64,000 nt of DNA from Pedobacter frigoris (GCF_005116445.1 NZ_SWBQ01000001.1:868001-932000), one strand, 5' to 3'; positions 1 through 8,895 are shown, counted from the stretch's first letter. A program made the numbers and translations. The notes: generated by a model from the sequence alone, not told the origin.

Positions 1-1
1 A

Positions 2-100
2 TCCTATGATCATCGAGTGGTAGATGGAGCACTGGGAGGATCGTTTGTAAGAAGGGTAGCAGACTACCTGGAAAACTGGGATGTAAACAGAGAAATATAA
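2..100 (+). CDS. 2-oxoacid dehydrogenase E2 (acyltransferase), C-terminal end only
   Basis: Partial gene entering from the left edge; only the last 32 codons and a TAA stop are present. The fragment carries DHRVVDG, the catalytic His-Asp signature of the lipoyl-dependent acyltransferase (E2) family, followed by the usual C-terminal helix (ADYLENWD). E2 enzymes move acyl groups from lipoamide to CoA in the pyruvate, 2-oxoglutarate or branched-chain dehydrogenase complexes. The fragment cannot tell which complex; the GALGGSFVRR wording looks closest to pyruvate or branched-chain types. A terminator follows directly. Confidence 0.85.
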   Translation, partial: SYDHRVVDGALGGSFVRRVADYLENWDVNREI

Positions 101-107
101 TGAATTA

Positions 108-133
108 AAGAAGGCCCCAATCGAGGCCTTCTT
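108..133. terminator. Convergent hairpin terminator between the E2 gene and hom
   Basis: Perfect 9-bp inverted repeat AAGAAGGCC / GGCCTTCTT with an 8-nt loop. It lies 7 bp after the E2 stop and about 28 bp from the end of the minus-strand hom gene, so it can serve both convergent transcripts. Confidence 0.75.
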
Positions 134-161
134 ATTATCAAAACAAAATAAAAAGAACTAA

Positions 162-1403
162 CTAGTTAAATAATATTTCCTCTTCTGAGATAGTTTGAAT
201 TTGTTGCTCAGTATAGGTATACCTACCCGTATGAGCAATAAATACATCCTTTTGCTCCAGTAAACTCCAGTTGGCCAAAAGTGTTTTAAGGCTAACATTG
301 CCAATTACATATTTGTAATCATTGCGGGAGAAGCGTTCTATAATATTGTCGATTTGAAGTTTCTCAACTGTGTATTCGTGCGTATATCTTAGGTACACTT
401 CAATGTCTACATTATCGGTATGAACAAGACCGTTATGTTGATGGTATTTTTTGTATTCATAACGATAGTCATACCTTAAAGCAGCGATGTCAGATAGGAC
501 AGCAGCGCCTGTAGGGTGGCCGCCAGCACCTTTTCCAAAGAAAAATTGCTTGTCGGCAAATGCCGCCTGAACAGTTACTCCATTGTATTCGTTCTCCACA
601 TTGAAAAGGAAATCTTCAGATTTAACAAATTTAGGCAATACATAAGTAACCACCTGTTTTGTGCTGATCTTGCGTGCGGTAGGGACTAACTTGATCTTGA
701 AATTCTTTTCCTTTGCGTACTGGATGTCATTATCAGACAAATTCTGGATACCGATGTTGAGGATTTTATCCGGGTTGATGAATAGTCCATAAGCATGCGC
801 GGTGGCAATAGCCAGTTTAAATTTAGGATCATATCCACCAACATCAAGTATTGGATCAGTTTCAGCAAATCCAAGATCCTGAGCCTGCTTTAATGCAACC
901 CCATATTCAAGATTTTCATTAAATATCTTAGATAAAATGTAGTTCGAAGAACCATTAAAGATACCGCTTATTCCGTGAAGTAACTCGTTGTCATAGTATT
1001 CTTCCAGGTTACGGATGATTGGGATACTGCCGCACACTGCACCTTCATAAAGCAACGACGTTCCGTGTTTTTCCTGTAATTCAACAAGTTCTGCCAAATG
1101 CGTTGCTATCATTTTTTTATTAGCAGAAACTACGTTTTTACCCGTGCTTAGTGCCTTTTTAACAATATTAAAAGCGATATCCGCATCATCAATCAACTCA
1201 ACGATTGTATTGATCTCATCGTTGTTTAATAATTCATCATGATCAGTGGTGAAAAGGTGCGCATCCAGCGTACGTTTCTTTTCAGGATTTTTAATCGCTA
1301 TTTTAACAATCTCCAAGTTTAAATCCTGGCCACGGATGATATCGTGTAAGCCTTGCCCAACTACTCCAAAACCAAATAAACCAATCTTAAGTTTCTTGCT
1401 CAT
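162..1403 (-). CDS. hom: Homoserine dehydrogenase
   Basis: Reduces aspartate semialdehyde to homoserine with NAD(P)H in the cytoplasm, the branch step to threonine and methionine. The 413-residue protein begins with a Rossmann GFGVVGQG motif (residues 11-18), has the SANKK segment near residues 93-97 and the family signature DVGGYDPKFK near 188-197. It is a stand-alone enzyme without an aspartokinase domain. It is the third gene of metY-metX-hom: the ATG is 7 bp after the metX stop, so the homoserine supply is co-expressed with the enzymes that consume it for methionine. Regulation by the upstream SAM riboswitch is inferred from this layout. Confidence 0.95.
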   Translation of the reverse strand: MSKKLKIGLFGFGVVGQGLHDIIRGQDLNLEIVKIAIKNPEKKRTLDAHLFTTDHDELLNNDEINTIVELIDDADIAFNIVKKALSTGKNVVSANKKMIATHLAELVELQEKHGTSLLYEGAVCGSIPIIRNLEEYYDNELLHGISGIFNGSSNYILSKIFNENLEYGVALKQAQDLGFAETDPILDVGGYDPKFKLAIATAHAYGLFINPDKILNIGIQNLSDNDIQYAKEKNFKIKLVPTARKISTKQVVTYVLPKFVKSEDFLFNVENEYNGVTVQAAFADKQFFFGKGAGGHPTGAAVLSDIAALRYDYRYEYKKYHQHNGLVHTDNVDIEVYLRYTHEYTVEKLQIDNIIERFSRNDYKYVIGNVSLKTLLANWSLLEQKDVFIAHTGRYTYTEQQIQTISEEEILFN

Positions 1404-1410
1404 CTAATTA

Positions 1411-2469
1411 TTATGCTGTTTTATGTAATTTAATTATTTTCTTATTTATGCTTTCTTTCAAAAAATTGCTGATGATATTGGTCAATGTATCAGTTTCGAT
1501 TAAGAACCCATCATGGCCATACGCTGATTTGATGCTCTGAAATGATGCATCTGTGATGTTTTTAGCTAGGAATTCCTGTTCTACTAGCGGGAATAACACA
1601 TCATTTTCAATTCCAATTACCAGGGTGTTAGATTTAATTAGTTTCAAGGCACTGATAACACTTTCTCTTCCACGTCCCACATTATGACTATCCATAGCTT
1701 TACCCAGATACCAATAGCTATACGCATTAAACCTTTTACACAGCTTTTCTCCCTGATAATTTTGGTAGGATGAAGCCCGGAATGAACCAGTTTTATCATT
1801 TACACTTTCCAGTTGAGTTGCAACATAAGCATCATAAGTCCTGTATGACAATAATGCGATACTCCTCGCCGCTTTCAGTCCTTTTAATCCTCCATCGGGC
1901 TGCTGGGCGTAAAATGTACGGTCTGTACTTATAGCCAGGCGCTGACTTTCGTTGAATGCAATTCCCCATGGCGAATGAACAGCATTGGTAGCTAGAAGAA
2001 TGAGGTTATCTATGATTTTGCTATCAGTGATGGCCCATTCTACAGCCTGCTGTCCGCCTAACGAACCACCTATAAGCACTTTTATATGATCAATTCCTAA
2101 ATGCGCTGCCAGCAACTGATGCGCTTTCACTAAATCTCTGATCGTAAACTCTGGAAAGGCCAGATAGTAAGGTAGACCTGTAACCGGATTTATGCTCAGT
2201 GGGTTTGTTGTGCCATAATGAGATCCCAAAACATTTGCGCAAATGATGAAATGTTCTTCAGGATTAAATAAGGCGTTACTTCCAAAAAGTCCCTTCCACC
2301 AGTCAAGGACATCAGCATTAGCAGTAAGTGCGTGGCATGCCCAAATGACGTTGTCTTTTTTGGCATTGAGTTTACCATAAGTCTGATAAGCGATATCGAC
2401 GTTACGTAACTTTTTGCCGTTTTCCAGTTTAAAGAGTTTGTTGTAAGTATATGTTGCTGTAGTGCTCAT
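1411..2469 (-). CDS. metX: Homoserine O-acetyltransferase
   Basis: Transfers acetyl from acetyl-CoA to homoserine, activating it for methionine synthesis. This is an alpha/beta hydrolase-fold protein of 352 residues: the nucleophile elbow GGSLGG places the catalytic Ser at about 136, with the Asp in IENDVLFP and the His in YGHDGF near the C-terminus completing the triad. It sits 29 bp downstream of metY and 7 bp upstream of hom on the minus strand. An O-succinyltransferase specificity is possible in this family, but pairing with a MetY-type sulfhydrylase favours acetyl. Confidence 0.95.
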   Translation of the reverse strand: MSTTATYTYNKLFKLENGKKLRNVDIAYQTYGKLNAKKDNVIWACHALTANADVLDWWKGLFGSNALFNPEEHFIICANVLGSHYGTTNPLSINPVTGLPYYLAFPEFTIRDLVKAHQLLAAHLGIDHIKVLIGGSLGGQQAVEWAITDSKIIDNLILLATNAVHSPWGIAFNESQRLAISTDRTFYAQQPDGGLKGLKAARSIALLSYRTYDAYVATQLESVNDKTGSFRASSYQNYQGEKLCKRFNAYSYWYLGKAMDSHNVGRGRESVISALKLIKSNTLVIGIENDVLFPLVEQEFLAKNITDASFQSIKSAYGHDGFLIETDTLTNIISNFLKESINKKIIKLHKTA

Positions 2470-2498
2470 TCTTTGTATTGTAGCTGATAATTAGCTGT

Positions 2499-3809
<1,311 letters not shown>

Positions 3810-3842
3810 TTATTTTTTCGTTTAAACCATATTTGTGAATTC

Positions 3843-3896
3843 ATACGCTAATGAATATTGAGCGTATCTGTTGTGGCGTATCCCGATGTATCGGGA
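3843..3896 (-). promoter_or_regulatory. Two hairpins in the metY leader, downstream of the SAM aptamer
   Basis: Two perfect inverted repeats lie between the leader ORF and metY: ATACGCT / AGCGTAT (3843-3849 with 3861-3867) and TCCCGAT / ATCGGGA (3881-3887 with 3890-3896). Neither is followed by a T-run on the minus strand, so they are not classic terminators. They could be part of the expression platform or RNA-stability elements. The TCCCGAT/ATCGGGA pair also resembles widespread Bacteroidota repeat fragments. Confidence 0.4.
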
Positions 3897-3939
3897 CCTT
3901 CCGGATTCATATTAATAATGTAAAAGGAAGATTTTTAGG

Positions 3940-4020
3940 TTAGCACATGCTACAGCACATACATAGTGCAGCTTGCGTACGATAAAAATAAGACTGGGTA
4001 GAGATACTTAATTTTTTCAT
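3940..4020 (-). CDS. 26-aa Cys/Met-rich leader peptide ORF between SAM riboswitch and metY
   Basis: An intact ATG-TAA frame of 27 codons starts about 13 nt after the SAM aptamer and stops 136 nt before metY. The peptide begins MKKLSIST and ends ALCMCCSMC: four Cys and two Met fall in its last seven residues, directly before the stop. Such a run of codons for the products of sulfur metabolism, exactly where an attenuator would sit, is hard to ascribe to chance. The cysteine codons overlap a small GCAC/GTGC inverted repeat. Proposed role (inference): ribosome stalling on scarce charged Cys/Met tRNA adds a second sensor to the riboswitch. A short functional peptide is the alternative. I do not recognise it from a named family. 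Confidence 0.6.
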   Translation of the reverse strand: MKKLSISTQSYFYRTQAALCMCCSMC

Positions 4021-4032
4021 TTTGTTTAAATT

Positions 4033-4136
4033 TATCTTTCCAAAGGACACCATGTCTTCTGGTCAGGAATTGGCACCTTCTCCATTTGGGAGGGTTGCCA
4101 GTGGGTCAAAGAGCCTGTCTCTCGCCACTTCTTTAT
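4033..4136 (-). promoter_or_regulatory. SAM-I (S-box) riboswitch aptamer
   Basis: Read on the minus strand this region carries the conserved S-box core: AGGCTCTTTGACCC, then CTGGCAACC, a variable hairpin CCCTCCCAAATGGAG, then AAGGTGCCAATTCC, closed by an outer P1 helix pairing ATTTAT (around 4135-4140) with ATAAAT near 4032. S-box RNAs bind S-adenosylmethionine and shut down methionine genes. It lies between a good promoter and metY, in the sense orientation. No intrinsic terminator is visible downstream, so control may be translational, or may act through the adjacent leader ORF. Confidence 0.93.
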
Positions 4137-4186
4137 AAATCAAACCATTAAGGATTGACTTGTTTAGCTTCTTGCTAAATGTTATG

Positions 4187-4218
4187 CAAATGTATAGCTA
4201 AGTAATAAAATAACCAAA
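4187..4218 (-). promoter_or_regulatory. Promoter of the SAM riboswitch / met operon
   Basis: Exact match to the Bacteroidota housekeeping promoter on the minus strand: TTTG (4215-4218), 20-bp spacer, TACATTTG (4187-4194, TAnnTTTG). Transcription would start near 4180, about 45 nt before the SAM aptamer. Confidence 0.75.
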
Positions 4219-4303
4219 ATAATATTCTGAAATATTATTAATATACTGTTTTACAGTAGATTAATTTGAATTTTAAAGTGTTTATAGTTTTGTGGTGACC
4301 TGT

Positions 4304-5422
4304 TTATGACGATAAAGCCTGATCTATATCAGCAATTAAATCGTCAATGTGTTCAAGACCTGCAGATATCCGAATTAAATTTTGTGGGGTTTTAGTGTCC
4401 GGACCTTCTACAGAAGCTCTATGTTCTATTAGACTTTCTACGCCGCCGAGGCTTGTGGCCTGTGCAAAAAGCTTAACTTTATTGACTACCCTCACAGCAT
4501 CTTCTACCCCGCCTTTTACTAAGATGGAGAGCATGCCGCCAAAACTACTCATCTGCTTTTTAGCTATTTCATGTTGCGGGTGCTGACTTAAACCAGGGTA
4601 GTAAACGGTATCTACAGAAGGATGCTGATCGAGATATTTGGCTAAAGCCATTCCATTTTCCGAGTGTCCCTGCATTCTGTAAGGCAAAGTTTTAATACTT
4701 CTAACCAACAAAAAGCAATCAAAAGGAGAGGGCACAGCACCACCGATCTGCTGAATGTTCCTTATTTTTTTCCAAAGCTCATTATGAGCAGCAGTAATTA
4801 AAATGCCGCCTAATACATCACTATGACCGCCGATATATTTAGTTGATGAATGCATCACGATATCAGCACCTAAGGTAATGGGATTTTGAAGCGATGGAGA
4901 TGCAAATGTGCTGTCGCAAGCCAGAGTTAAACCATGTTGTTTAGCTATATTAGCAACAGCGCTTACGTCGGTGATTTTCAGCAATGGATTTGACGGCGTT
5001 TCTATCCAAATCAGTACCGTATTCTTTTTGATAAAGTTGTGCAGGTTTTCAGTATCCGTAAGATCTACGAAGTCGATTTCCAGCGTATCGGCAAAGATGG
5101 TCTGCAGTTGCTTTTTAAAACCCCAGTACATATCATCGGGCGCGATGATGTGGCTGCCTGGTTTGAGTGCCTGAAACAACGTCATGCCCGCTGTGTTTCC
5201 TGAAGAAAAAGCGCAGGCATCTACTCCCTTTTCCAAATTGGCGAGTACTTTTTCAAGCGCTGTCCGGTTCGGATTACTCACCCTGCTATACATGTGTCCC
5301 CCAGAATAGCCACCATCTTTATCCCTTAAAAAAGTGGTCGATAAATTTATAGGAGCTGTAACATCTTTTGTATTTGTTTCGTATAAATTTCCGGCATGTA
5401 TCGCAAGAGTTTCTGGCTTCAT
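4304..5422 (-). CDS. Trans-sulfuration PLP enzyme (cystathionine gamma-synthase/lyase type)
   Basis: A 372-residue member of the Cys/Met metabolism PLP family. The Schiff-base lysine is K195 in HSSTKYIGGHSD, and the YSRVSNPNRTALE stretch (46-58) supplies the usual phosphate/substrate contacts. Length fits cystathionine gamma-synthase (metB) or gamma-lyase, not MetY. The sequence alone does not separate synthase from lyase, so no symbol is given. It is minus-strand, ends about 85 bp before the met promoter and is transcribed toward it, so some read-through into the riboswitch region is possible. The divergent lipoprotein gene begins 120 bp from its start. Confidence 0.88.
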   Translation of the reverse strand: MKPETLAIHAGNLYETNTKDVTAPINLSTTFLRDKDGGYSGGHMYSRVSNPNRTALEKVLANLEKGVDACAFSSGNTAGMTLFQALKPGSHIIAPDDMYWGFKKQLQTIFADTLEIDFVDLTDTENLHNFIKKNTVLIWIETPSNPLLKITDVSAVANIAKQHGLTLACDSTFASPSLQNPITLGADIVMHSSTKYIGGHSDVLGGILITAAHNELWKKIRNIQQIGGAVPSPFDCFLLVRSIKTLPYRMQGHSENGMALAKYLDQHPSVDTVYYPGLSQHPQHEIAKKQMSSFGGMLSILVKGGVEDAVRVVNKVKLFAQATSLGGVESLIEHRASVEGPDTKTPQNLIRISAGLEHIDDLIADIDQALSS

Positions 5423-5542
5423 TATTACTGGGTTAAATGTGGAATTAAGGGGTCAGTTATAACAAAGTTAAAAGTATCAGCCTATTCTGTAGAAGTTTTT
5501 GGCAAGATTTATGTAATTGAAATATCAAATAATATAAATGAT

Positions 5543-6031
5543 ATGAAAAGAATATTCCTGATAGCAGCCATTTTATGTAGTTCATTAATGGTTTTGCAAA
5601 GTTGCTCTCCTAAGGCTGGCACCGCTACAACTGTAAAAAGAGGCGATGTAACAGGTACATGGACATTGAATGACATTACATTTGAAGGTGTGCCCCAATC
5701 AGCAGTAAAGTCGTTGTTTGATGAAGGATCTTATACTTGTTTTGTAGGAAGTACATGGCGCCTCACAAACAGTGGTAATGGTAGCTATAGTTTGCCTGGA
5801 GGAGGAACCTGTGCCGCAAAAACACAGTCTATCTTTTGGTCTGCAAGTACAGCTGATCAGACTTTTCAGTTCAAAAAATTGTTTGAAGGAGATAAGGCTA
5901 AGAATGTAACGTCTGGTTACAGATTGTTGTTGTCTTCTTCTGACGGAAATAGCATGGTGATTAAGTCGCCTGTAGAATACGGAAGTACACCTGCTTACAT
6001 TGTATTAAATTTTACAAAAGCAGCAAAATAA
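5543..6031 (+). CDS. Lipocalin-like lipoprotein
   Basis: A 162-residue lipoprotein: the signal sequence MKRIFLIAAILCSSLMVLQ is followed by a lipobox Cys (LQSC, residue about 20). The mature part begins GTWTLNDITFEG and contains short beta-rich stretches, like the lipocalin-like small lipoproteins common in Bacteroidota. An upstream in-frame extension to 5396 overlaps the start of the divergent trans-sulfuration gene and lacks a signal peptide, so the ATG at 5543 is preferred. Probably anchored in the outer membrane or at the periplasmic face. Ligand and role unknown. Confidence 0.8.
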   Translation: MKRIFLIAAILCSSLMVLQSCSPKAGTATTVKRGDVTGTWTLNDITFEGVPQSAVKSLFDEGSYTCFVGSTWRLTNSGNGSYSLPGGGTCAAKTQSIFWSASTADQTFQFKKLFEGDKAKNVTSGYRLLLSSSDGNSMVIKSPVEYGSTPAYIVLNFTKAAK

Positions 6032-6051
6032 TTGGTTTAGTTTGGTTTAGG

Positions 6052-6086
6052 AAAAGGGGGCTCAATTTATTTTGAGTCCCTTTTTT
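6052..6086. terminator. Rho-independent terminator after the lipoprotein gene
   Basis: Stem GGGGGCTCAA / TTGAGTCCC (one bulge) with flanking A-run and a TTTTTT tail, 20 bp after the stop. The A/T symmetry lets it also serve the minus-strand DUF6266 gene. Confidence 0.85.
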
Positions 6087-6092
6087 ATATAT

Positions 6093-6189
6093 ACGTCATC
6101 CTTTTAAAACGGTCGTTGTTCTTTGTTTTGCTAAAGCGATCGTCCTGAAATAAATTTGCTTCGCAGCTTCTTCGAAGTCAGGATGACGT
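6093..6189. repeat. 97-bp palindromic intergenic element (MITE/REP-like)
   Basis: Bounded by a perfect 10-bp inverted repeat ACGTCATCCT / AGGATGACGT. The interior has further short palindromes (AGCTTCTTCGAAG). It carries no ORF. TCATCC/GGATGA-ended elements are widespread in Pedobacter-like genomes. The terminal TCAGGATGACG recurs at 19705-19715, inside the terminator of the second DUF6266 gene. Confidence 0.6.
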
Positions 6190-6207
6190 TGTGCTTAATA
6201 AATCACT

Positions 6208-6852
6208 TCAACACAACACCCTCCCCGTATACACACTGTCAGAAATACTACTCCTGTCGTCCGTGATAAAAGAAATATACGTCTCTGCAAACCTGCCTTT
6301 CATAGCAACCGGAACCTTCAGCAGTTCCTCGCAATCAGATCGCTCTGCACCGCTGATGATCTGAAAAAATCGTGGCTGATCAACCTCAGGAAAATACACC
6401 AGCAACATGGTACGGTCGTAAGGACTGCCGTTAGGATCTTGTGCATCAAAAGCCCAGGTAAACTTAAACCCATCTGCAACGCTTTGTACGGCAGCATTTA
6501 GCGGCAGCGAGAGGTTACCTTCGCTGAGGCGCACCGCAGGATAATCAATTTCCTGGTTAGGATATTGACCCTTGATGGCATGCTTAAGGTTATAAGACCT
6601 GAAGCAGTTGCTGGCCGAGTCAGCCTTTTCAATACCTTTCAGTGCAAAGCCCACCCTGATGTATAGCTTTAAGTACGAAATGACGGGCTTCAGTACGCTC
6701 ATTCGCTGTTGCTGCGCCAGCTGTTTCTCTGATTTGGGCTTGATGATGTGCGAAGCTGCGCGTACTTGCTGTTTGCCGTACCTTACGTAATAATAGGTAT
6801 TGCCTATTTTTCCTGTCACTAGCCCCTGGGCTCCGGTTGATGATCTTGCCAT
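6208..6852 (-). CDS. DUF6266 family protein
   Basis: A 214-residue protein recognisable as DUF6266, a Bacteroidota family of unknown function: N-terminal MARSSTGAQGLVTGKIGNTY, a basic middle, then beta-strand-rich segments ending SDSVYTGRVL. No signal peptide, membrane span or catalytic motif is visible. A paralogue lies at 19029-19670 and shares the layout (SSDSVFVGAL at its end). The start is set by ATGGCAAGATC, preceded by an AATGGTT motif that also precedes the paralogue. Divergent from the sigma-factor gene across an 11-bp tandem array. Confidence 0.75.
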   Translation of the reverse strand: MARSSTGAQGLVTGKIGNTYYYVRYGKQQVRAASHIIKPKSEKQLAQQQRMSVLKPVISYLKLYIRVGFALKGIEKADSASNCFRSYNLKHAIKGQYPNQEIDYPAVRLSEGNLSLPLNAAVQSVADGFKFTWAFDAQDPNGSPYDRTMLLVYFPEVDQPRFFQIISGAERSDCEELLKVPVAMKGRFAETYISFITDDRSSISDSVYTGRVLC

Positions 6853-6960
6853 AATGGTTTTCTATTTGATTAAAATTAACCATTACCTGCACGTGCTGTA
6901 TGGGAGCTAAAACAATTCATAGAAATACGGAACATTTCAGCAACATGACTTAACCATCTG

Positions 6961-7015
6961 TGCGTGGACCACTCGTGGACGACACGTGGAGAGCGGGTGG
7001 AGAGCGCGTGGAGAT
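6961..7015. repeat. Tandem array, five 11-bp units with GTGGA core
   Basis: GTGGA recurs at 6964, 6975, 6986, 6997 and 7008, exactly every 11 bp, with partly variable flanks (CTCGTGGACGA, CACGTGGAGAG, CGGGTGGAGAG). It is GC-rich relative to its surroundings and lies in the divergent promoter region between the DUF6266 and sigma-factor genes. Confidence 0.8.
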
Positions 7016-7053
7016 GAAGCAATGTCTGGAAGAAGAATTTATTTCCCGAAGTA

Positions 7054-7086
7054 TTTGGTTATTATGAAGGAACTTATATAATCTTG
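7054..7086 (+). promoter_or_regulatory. Candidate promoter of the fecI-like sigma gene
   Basis: TTTG (7054-7057), 21-bp spacer, TAATCTTG (7079-7086), one mismatch to the Bacteroidota -7 consensus TAnnTTTG; about 47 bp upstream of the ATG. Confidence 0.5.
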
Positions 7087-7132
7087 TACTAGAATTCATT
7101 AAATTAGTATAACGGGATATAACTCAAAATTG

Positions 7133-7741
7133 ATGGCTGCATACAGAAAATATACAGATCAGGAAATTCTCCTGCTGGCGCGGGAGGATAGGGAGAAGGC
7201 ATTTGATATCGCCTTTAACCAGTATTGGCCTGTTTTGTATCACCATGCTTTTAAAAAAGTGCAGTCTAAAGATCTTGCTAAAGACATTGTGCAGGATGTA
7301 TTCATTAAAATGTGGGACAATATATCTAAGCTTGCCGAGCAGGATAGTTTGCTGCCCTATCTCTACACTGTTTTGCGTAACAATACTTTAAAGCAGTTTG
7401 AGAAGGATAATGTGAGGTTGAAATATGCGATGAACCGGGTGACCTATCAGGATGATTTTGAAGTAACATCGCATCATCTGCTGATCAGCAAGGAACTCCA
7501 GGCAATTATTGATGACGAAATGTCCAGAATGCCTGCCCGGATGAAAGAAATTTATGAATTAAAAAAGGAACAAAACTTTAGTATTAAGCAGATTGCAGAA
7601 CAATTGGGATTATCTGAGCAGACAGTAAAGAACCAATTGCATACCGCATCGAACCGCCTAAAAGAGCGGATTAAGGTTTATGATCCTGGGTTGATTTCTG
7701 TTGCTTTGATGGTGAGCGGGTTGTATGGGTATGTAAACTAA
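7133..7741 (+). CDS. ECF sigma-70 family RNA polymerase sigma factor (FecI-like)
   Basis: A 202-residue sigma factor with region 2 in the N-terminal half (KDLAKDIVQDVFIKMWDNI, near 48-66) and a region 4 helix-turn-helix in the C-terminal half (FSIKQIAEQLGLSEQTVKNQ, near 142-161). This is the Bacteroidota expansion of FecI-like ECF factors that switch on SusC/SusD loci when a FecR partner relays an outer-membrane signal. The ATG at 7133 is preferred over a TTG one codon earlier. The usual partner fecR is displaced to 9278 by the rpn gene and its duplicate. The C-terminus (LISVALMVSGLYGYVN) is hydrophobic. Confidence 0.92.
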   Translation: MAAYRKYTDQEILLLAREDREKAFDIAFNQYWPVLYHHAFKKVQSKDLAKDIVQDVFIKMWDNISKLAEQDSLLPYLYTVLRNNTLKQFEKDNVRLKYAMNRVTYQDDFEVTSHHLLISKELQAIIDDEMSRMPARMKEIYELKKEQNFSIKQIAEQLGLSEQTVKNQLHTASNRLKERIKVYDPGLISVALMVSGLYGYVN

Positions 7742-7855
7742 ACATCAATCTGTTGAAATACATAACAGTTTTTAGGATAATAATTCAGAATAATAACATA
7801 TATATCAAAATATTATTTCAATAAGAAATAATAATATCTTATTAGTTTAATTTTC

Positions 7856-7887
7856 TTTGGATTCTGTCCTGATCCTATTTATATTTG
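7856..7887 (+). promoter_or_regulatory. Promoter of the rpn-family gene
   Basis: Full match to the Bacteroidota promoter: TTTG (7856-7859), 20-bp spacer, TATATTTG (7880-7887). It shows that the rpn cassette is transcribed on its own rather than only with fecI. It leaves at most a few nucleotides of leader before GTG 7891 or ATG 7906. Confidence 0.75.
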
Positions 7888-7905
7888 TCAGTGAAAAACT
7901 TTGTG

Positions 7906-8895
7906 ATGAAACAAGAAGATATTCCTGACGACACGCTCCGTGAACCAGCAATTGCCTATGGCAGCAGAAAGGAGCAAGAACCCTATTTTTTTGATCCTCT
8001 AGAGGATGTGGGTTTCAAGCGCCTGTTTGCTGCTGAACAAAATCAAGAACTGACGGTCGCTTTCCTGAACCATGTACTCCGGGGAAAAAAGACGGTGGTT
8101 TCTATTGAAGTCCTCAAAAGCGAATATCCGGGCGAAACGAAAGAAGAAGGGCAGGTGACGGTTGACATGGTTTGCAAGGATCAGGAAGGAGCTATTTTTC
8201 TGGTCGAGATGCAGAGGCAGTATTATAAGAATTTCAAGAAGCGCTCCTTGTATTACGGATCCAGACTCCTGGTGGAGCAGGCGCCCCGCGGCAATCGCAG
8301 GGAATGGGGGTATGACCTGAAGGATGTTTATGTGATAGCATTGCTTGAGGAATTTAAAGTTAGCGAAGACGAGGATCGCATTTGGCTTCATGATGTTGCC
8401 CTTTTCGATACTACTGCAGAAAAAGTATTCTGCAGTGCACTTAGCTTTATTTATATCGAAATGCCTCATTTTCAGAAGACAGAGCAAGAACTGAAAAGCG
8501 ATTTGGAGCGGTGGATTTATGCTTTAAAGCATTTGAATCATTTGCAAGCGATACCGGCTACATTTTCTGAGCCCGAACTGGTTCAGTTTTGTGAGGCCGC
8601 CAGATACATAAACTTAACAAAAGCAGAAAAAAATATGATCAGCAACAGGACAAAACAGCGCTGGGATTACTATGCGATAATCGAAGGTGCGAAGGAAATA
8701 GGAGAAGCAGAAGGTCGTGCAATTGGAGAATCAATTGGAGAAGCCAGAGGAGAAGCAAAAGGTCGTGCAATTGGAGAGGCCATGGTGTATGAAAAGGCGG
8801 TAAAAACGGCCAGAAAGCTCAAGGGCAAAGGCTTTTTAATTGAGGAAATTGCCGAACTGACAGAACTTAGCGTGGCTGAGATAAAAAGCCTGTAA
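7906..8895 (+). CDS. Rpn-family (PD-(D/E)XK) recombination-promoting nuclease
   Basis: 329 residues from the ATG (an in-frame GTG at 7891 is an alternative). The N-terminal two-thirds is the PDDEXK nuclease fold of the Rpn / putative-transposase family: FFDPLEDVGFKRLF at the start, the Asp in TVDMVCKD, and VEMQRQ carrying the Glu-x-Gln. The C-terminal domain (from about residue 244) holds four-residue repeats GEAE-GRAI-GESI-GEAR-GEAK-GRAI-GEAM and a helical tail. Known of the family: E. coli Rpn proteins are toxic DNases with anti-phage activity, held in check by a separately translated C-terminal fragment whose four-residue repeat number varies. Here the gene has its own promoter, splits fecI from fecR, and is followed by a second copy of the C-terminal domain. 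Confidence 0.85.
   Translation: MKQEDIPDDTLREPAIAYGSRKEQEPYFFDPLEDVGFKRLFAAEQNQELTVAFLNHVLRGKKTVVSIEVLKSEYPGETKEEGQVTVDMVCKDQEGAIFLVEMQRQYYKNFKKRSLYYGSRLLVEQAPRGNRREWGYDLKDVYVIALLEEFKVSEDEDRIWLHDVALFDTTAEKVFCSALSFIYIEMPHFQKTEQELKSDLERWIYALKHLNHLQAIPATFSEPELVQFCEAARYINLTKAEKNMISNRTKQRWDYYAIIEGAKEIGEAEGRAIGESIGEARGEAKGRAIGEAMVYEKAVKTARKLKGKGFLIEEIAELTELSVAEIKSL
8635..8895 (+). CDS. Possible intragenic small protein (RpnS-like) within the rpn gene
   Basis: In-frame ATG at codon 244 of the rpn gene, preceded by an A-rich stretch (AAAAGCAGAAAAAAAT) of the kind that supports initiation in Bacteroidota. It would give an 86-residue protein starting MISNRTKQRW, the repeat-bearing C-terminal domain alone. 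The downstream duplicate begins at precisely this ATG with a similar A-rich lead, supporting it as a real domain and translation boundary. By analogy with E. coli RpnS it would neutralise the full-length nuclease. Inferred, not shown. Confidence 0.4.
   Translation: MISNRTKQRWDYYAIIEGAKEIGEAEGRAIGESIGEARGEAKGRAIGEAMVYEKAVKTARKLKGKGFLIEEIAELTELSVAEIKSL

Noticed and set aside
8695-8790. GEA/GRA repeats as a possible CRISPR or intergenic tandem repeat
   Set aside because: The 12-bp units are within a reading frame, vary in sequence and encode a regular four-residue repeat of the protein; no spacers.
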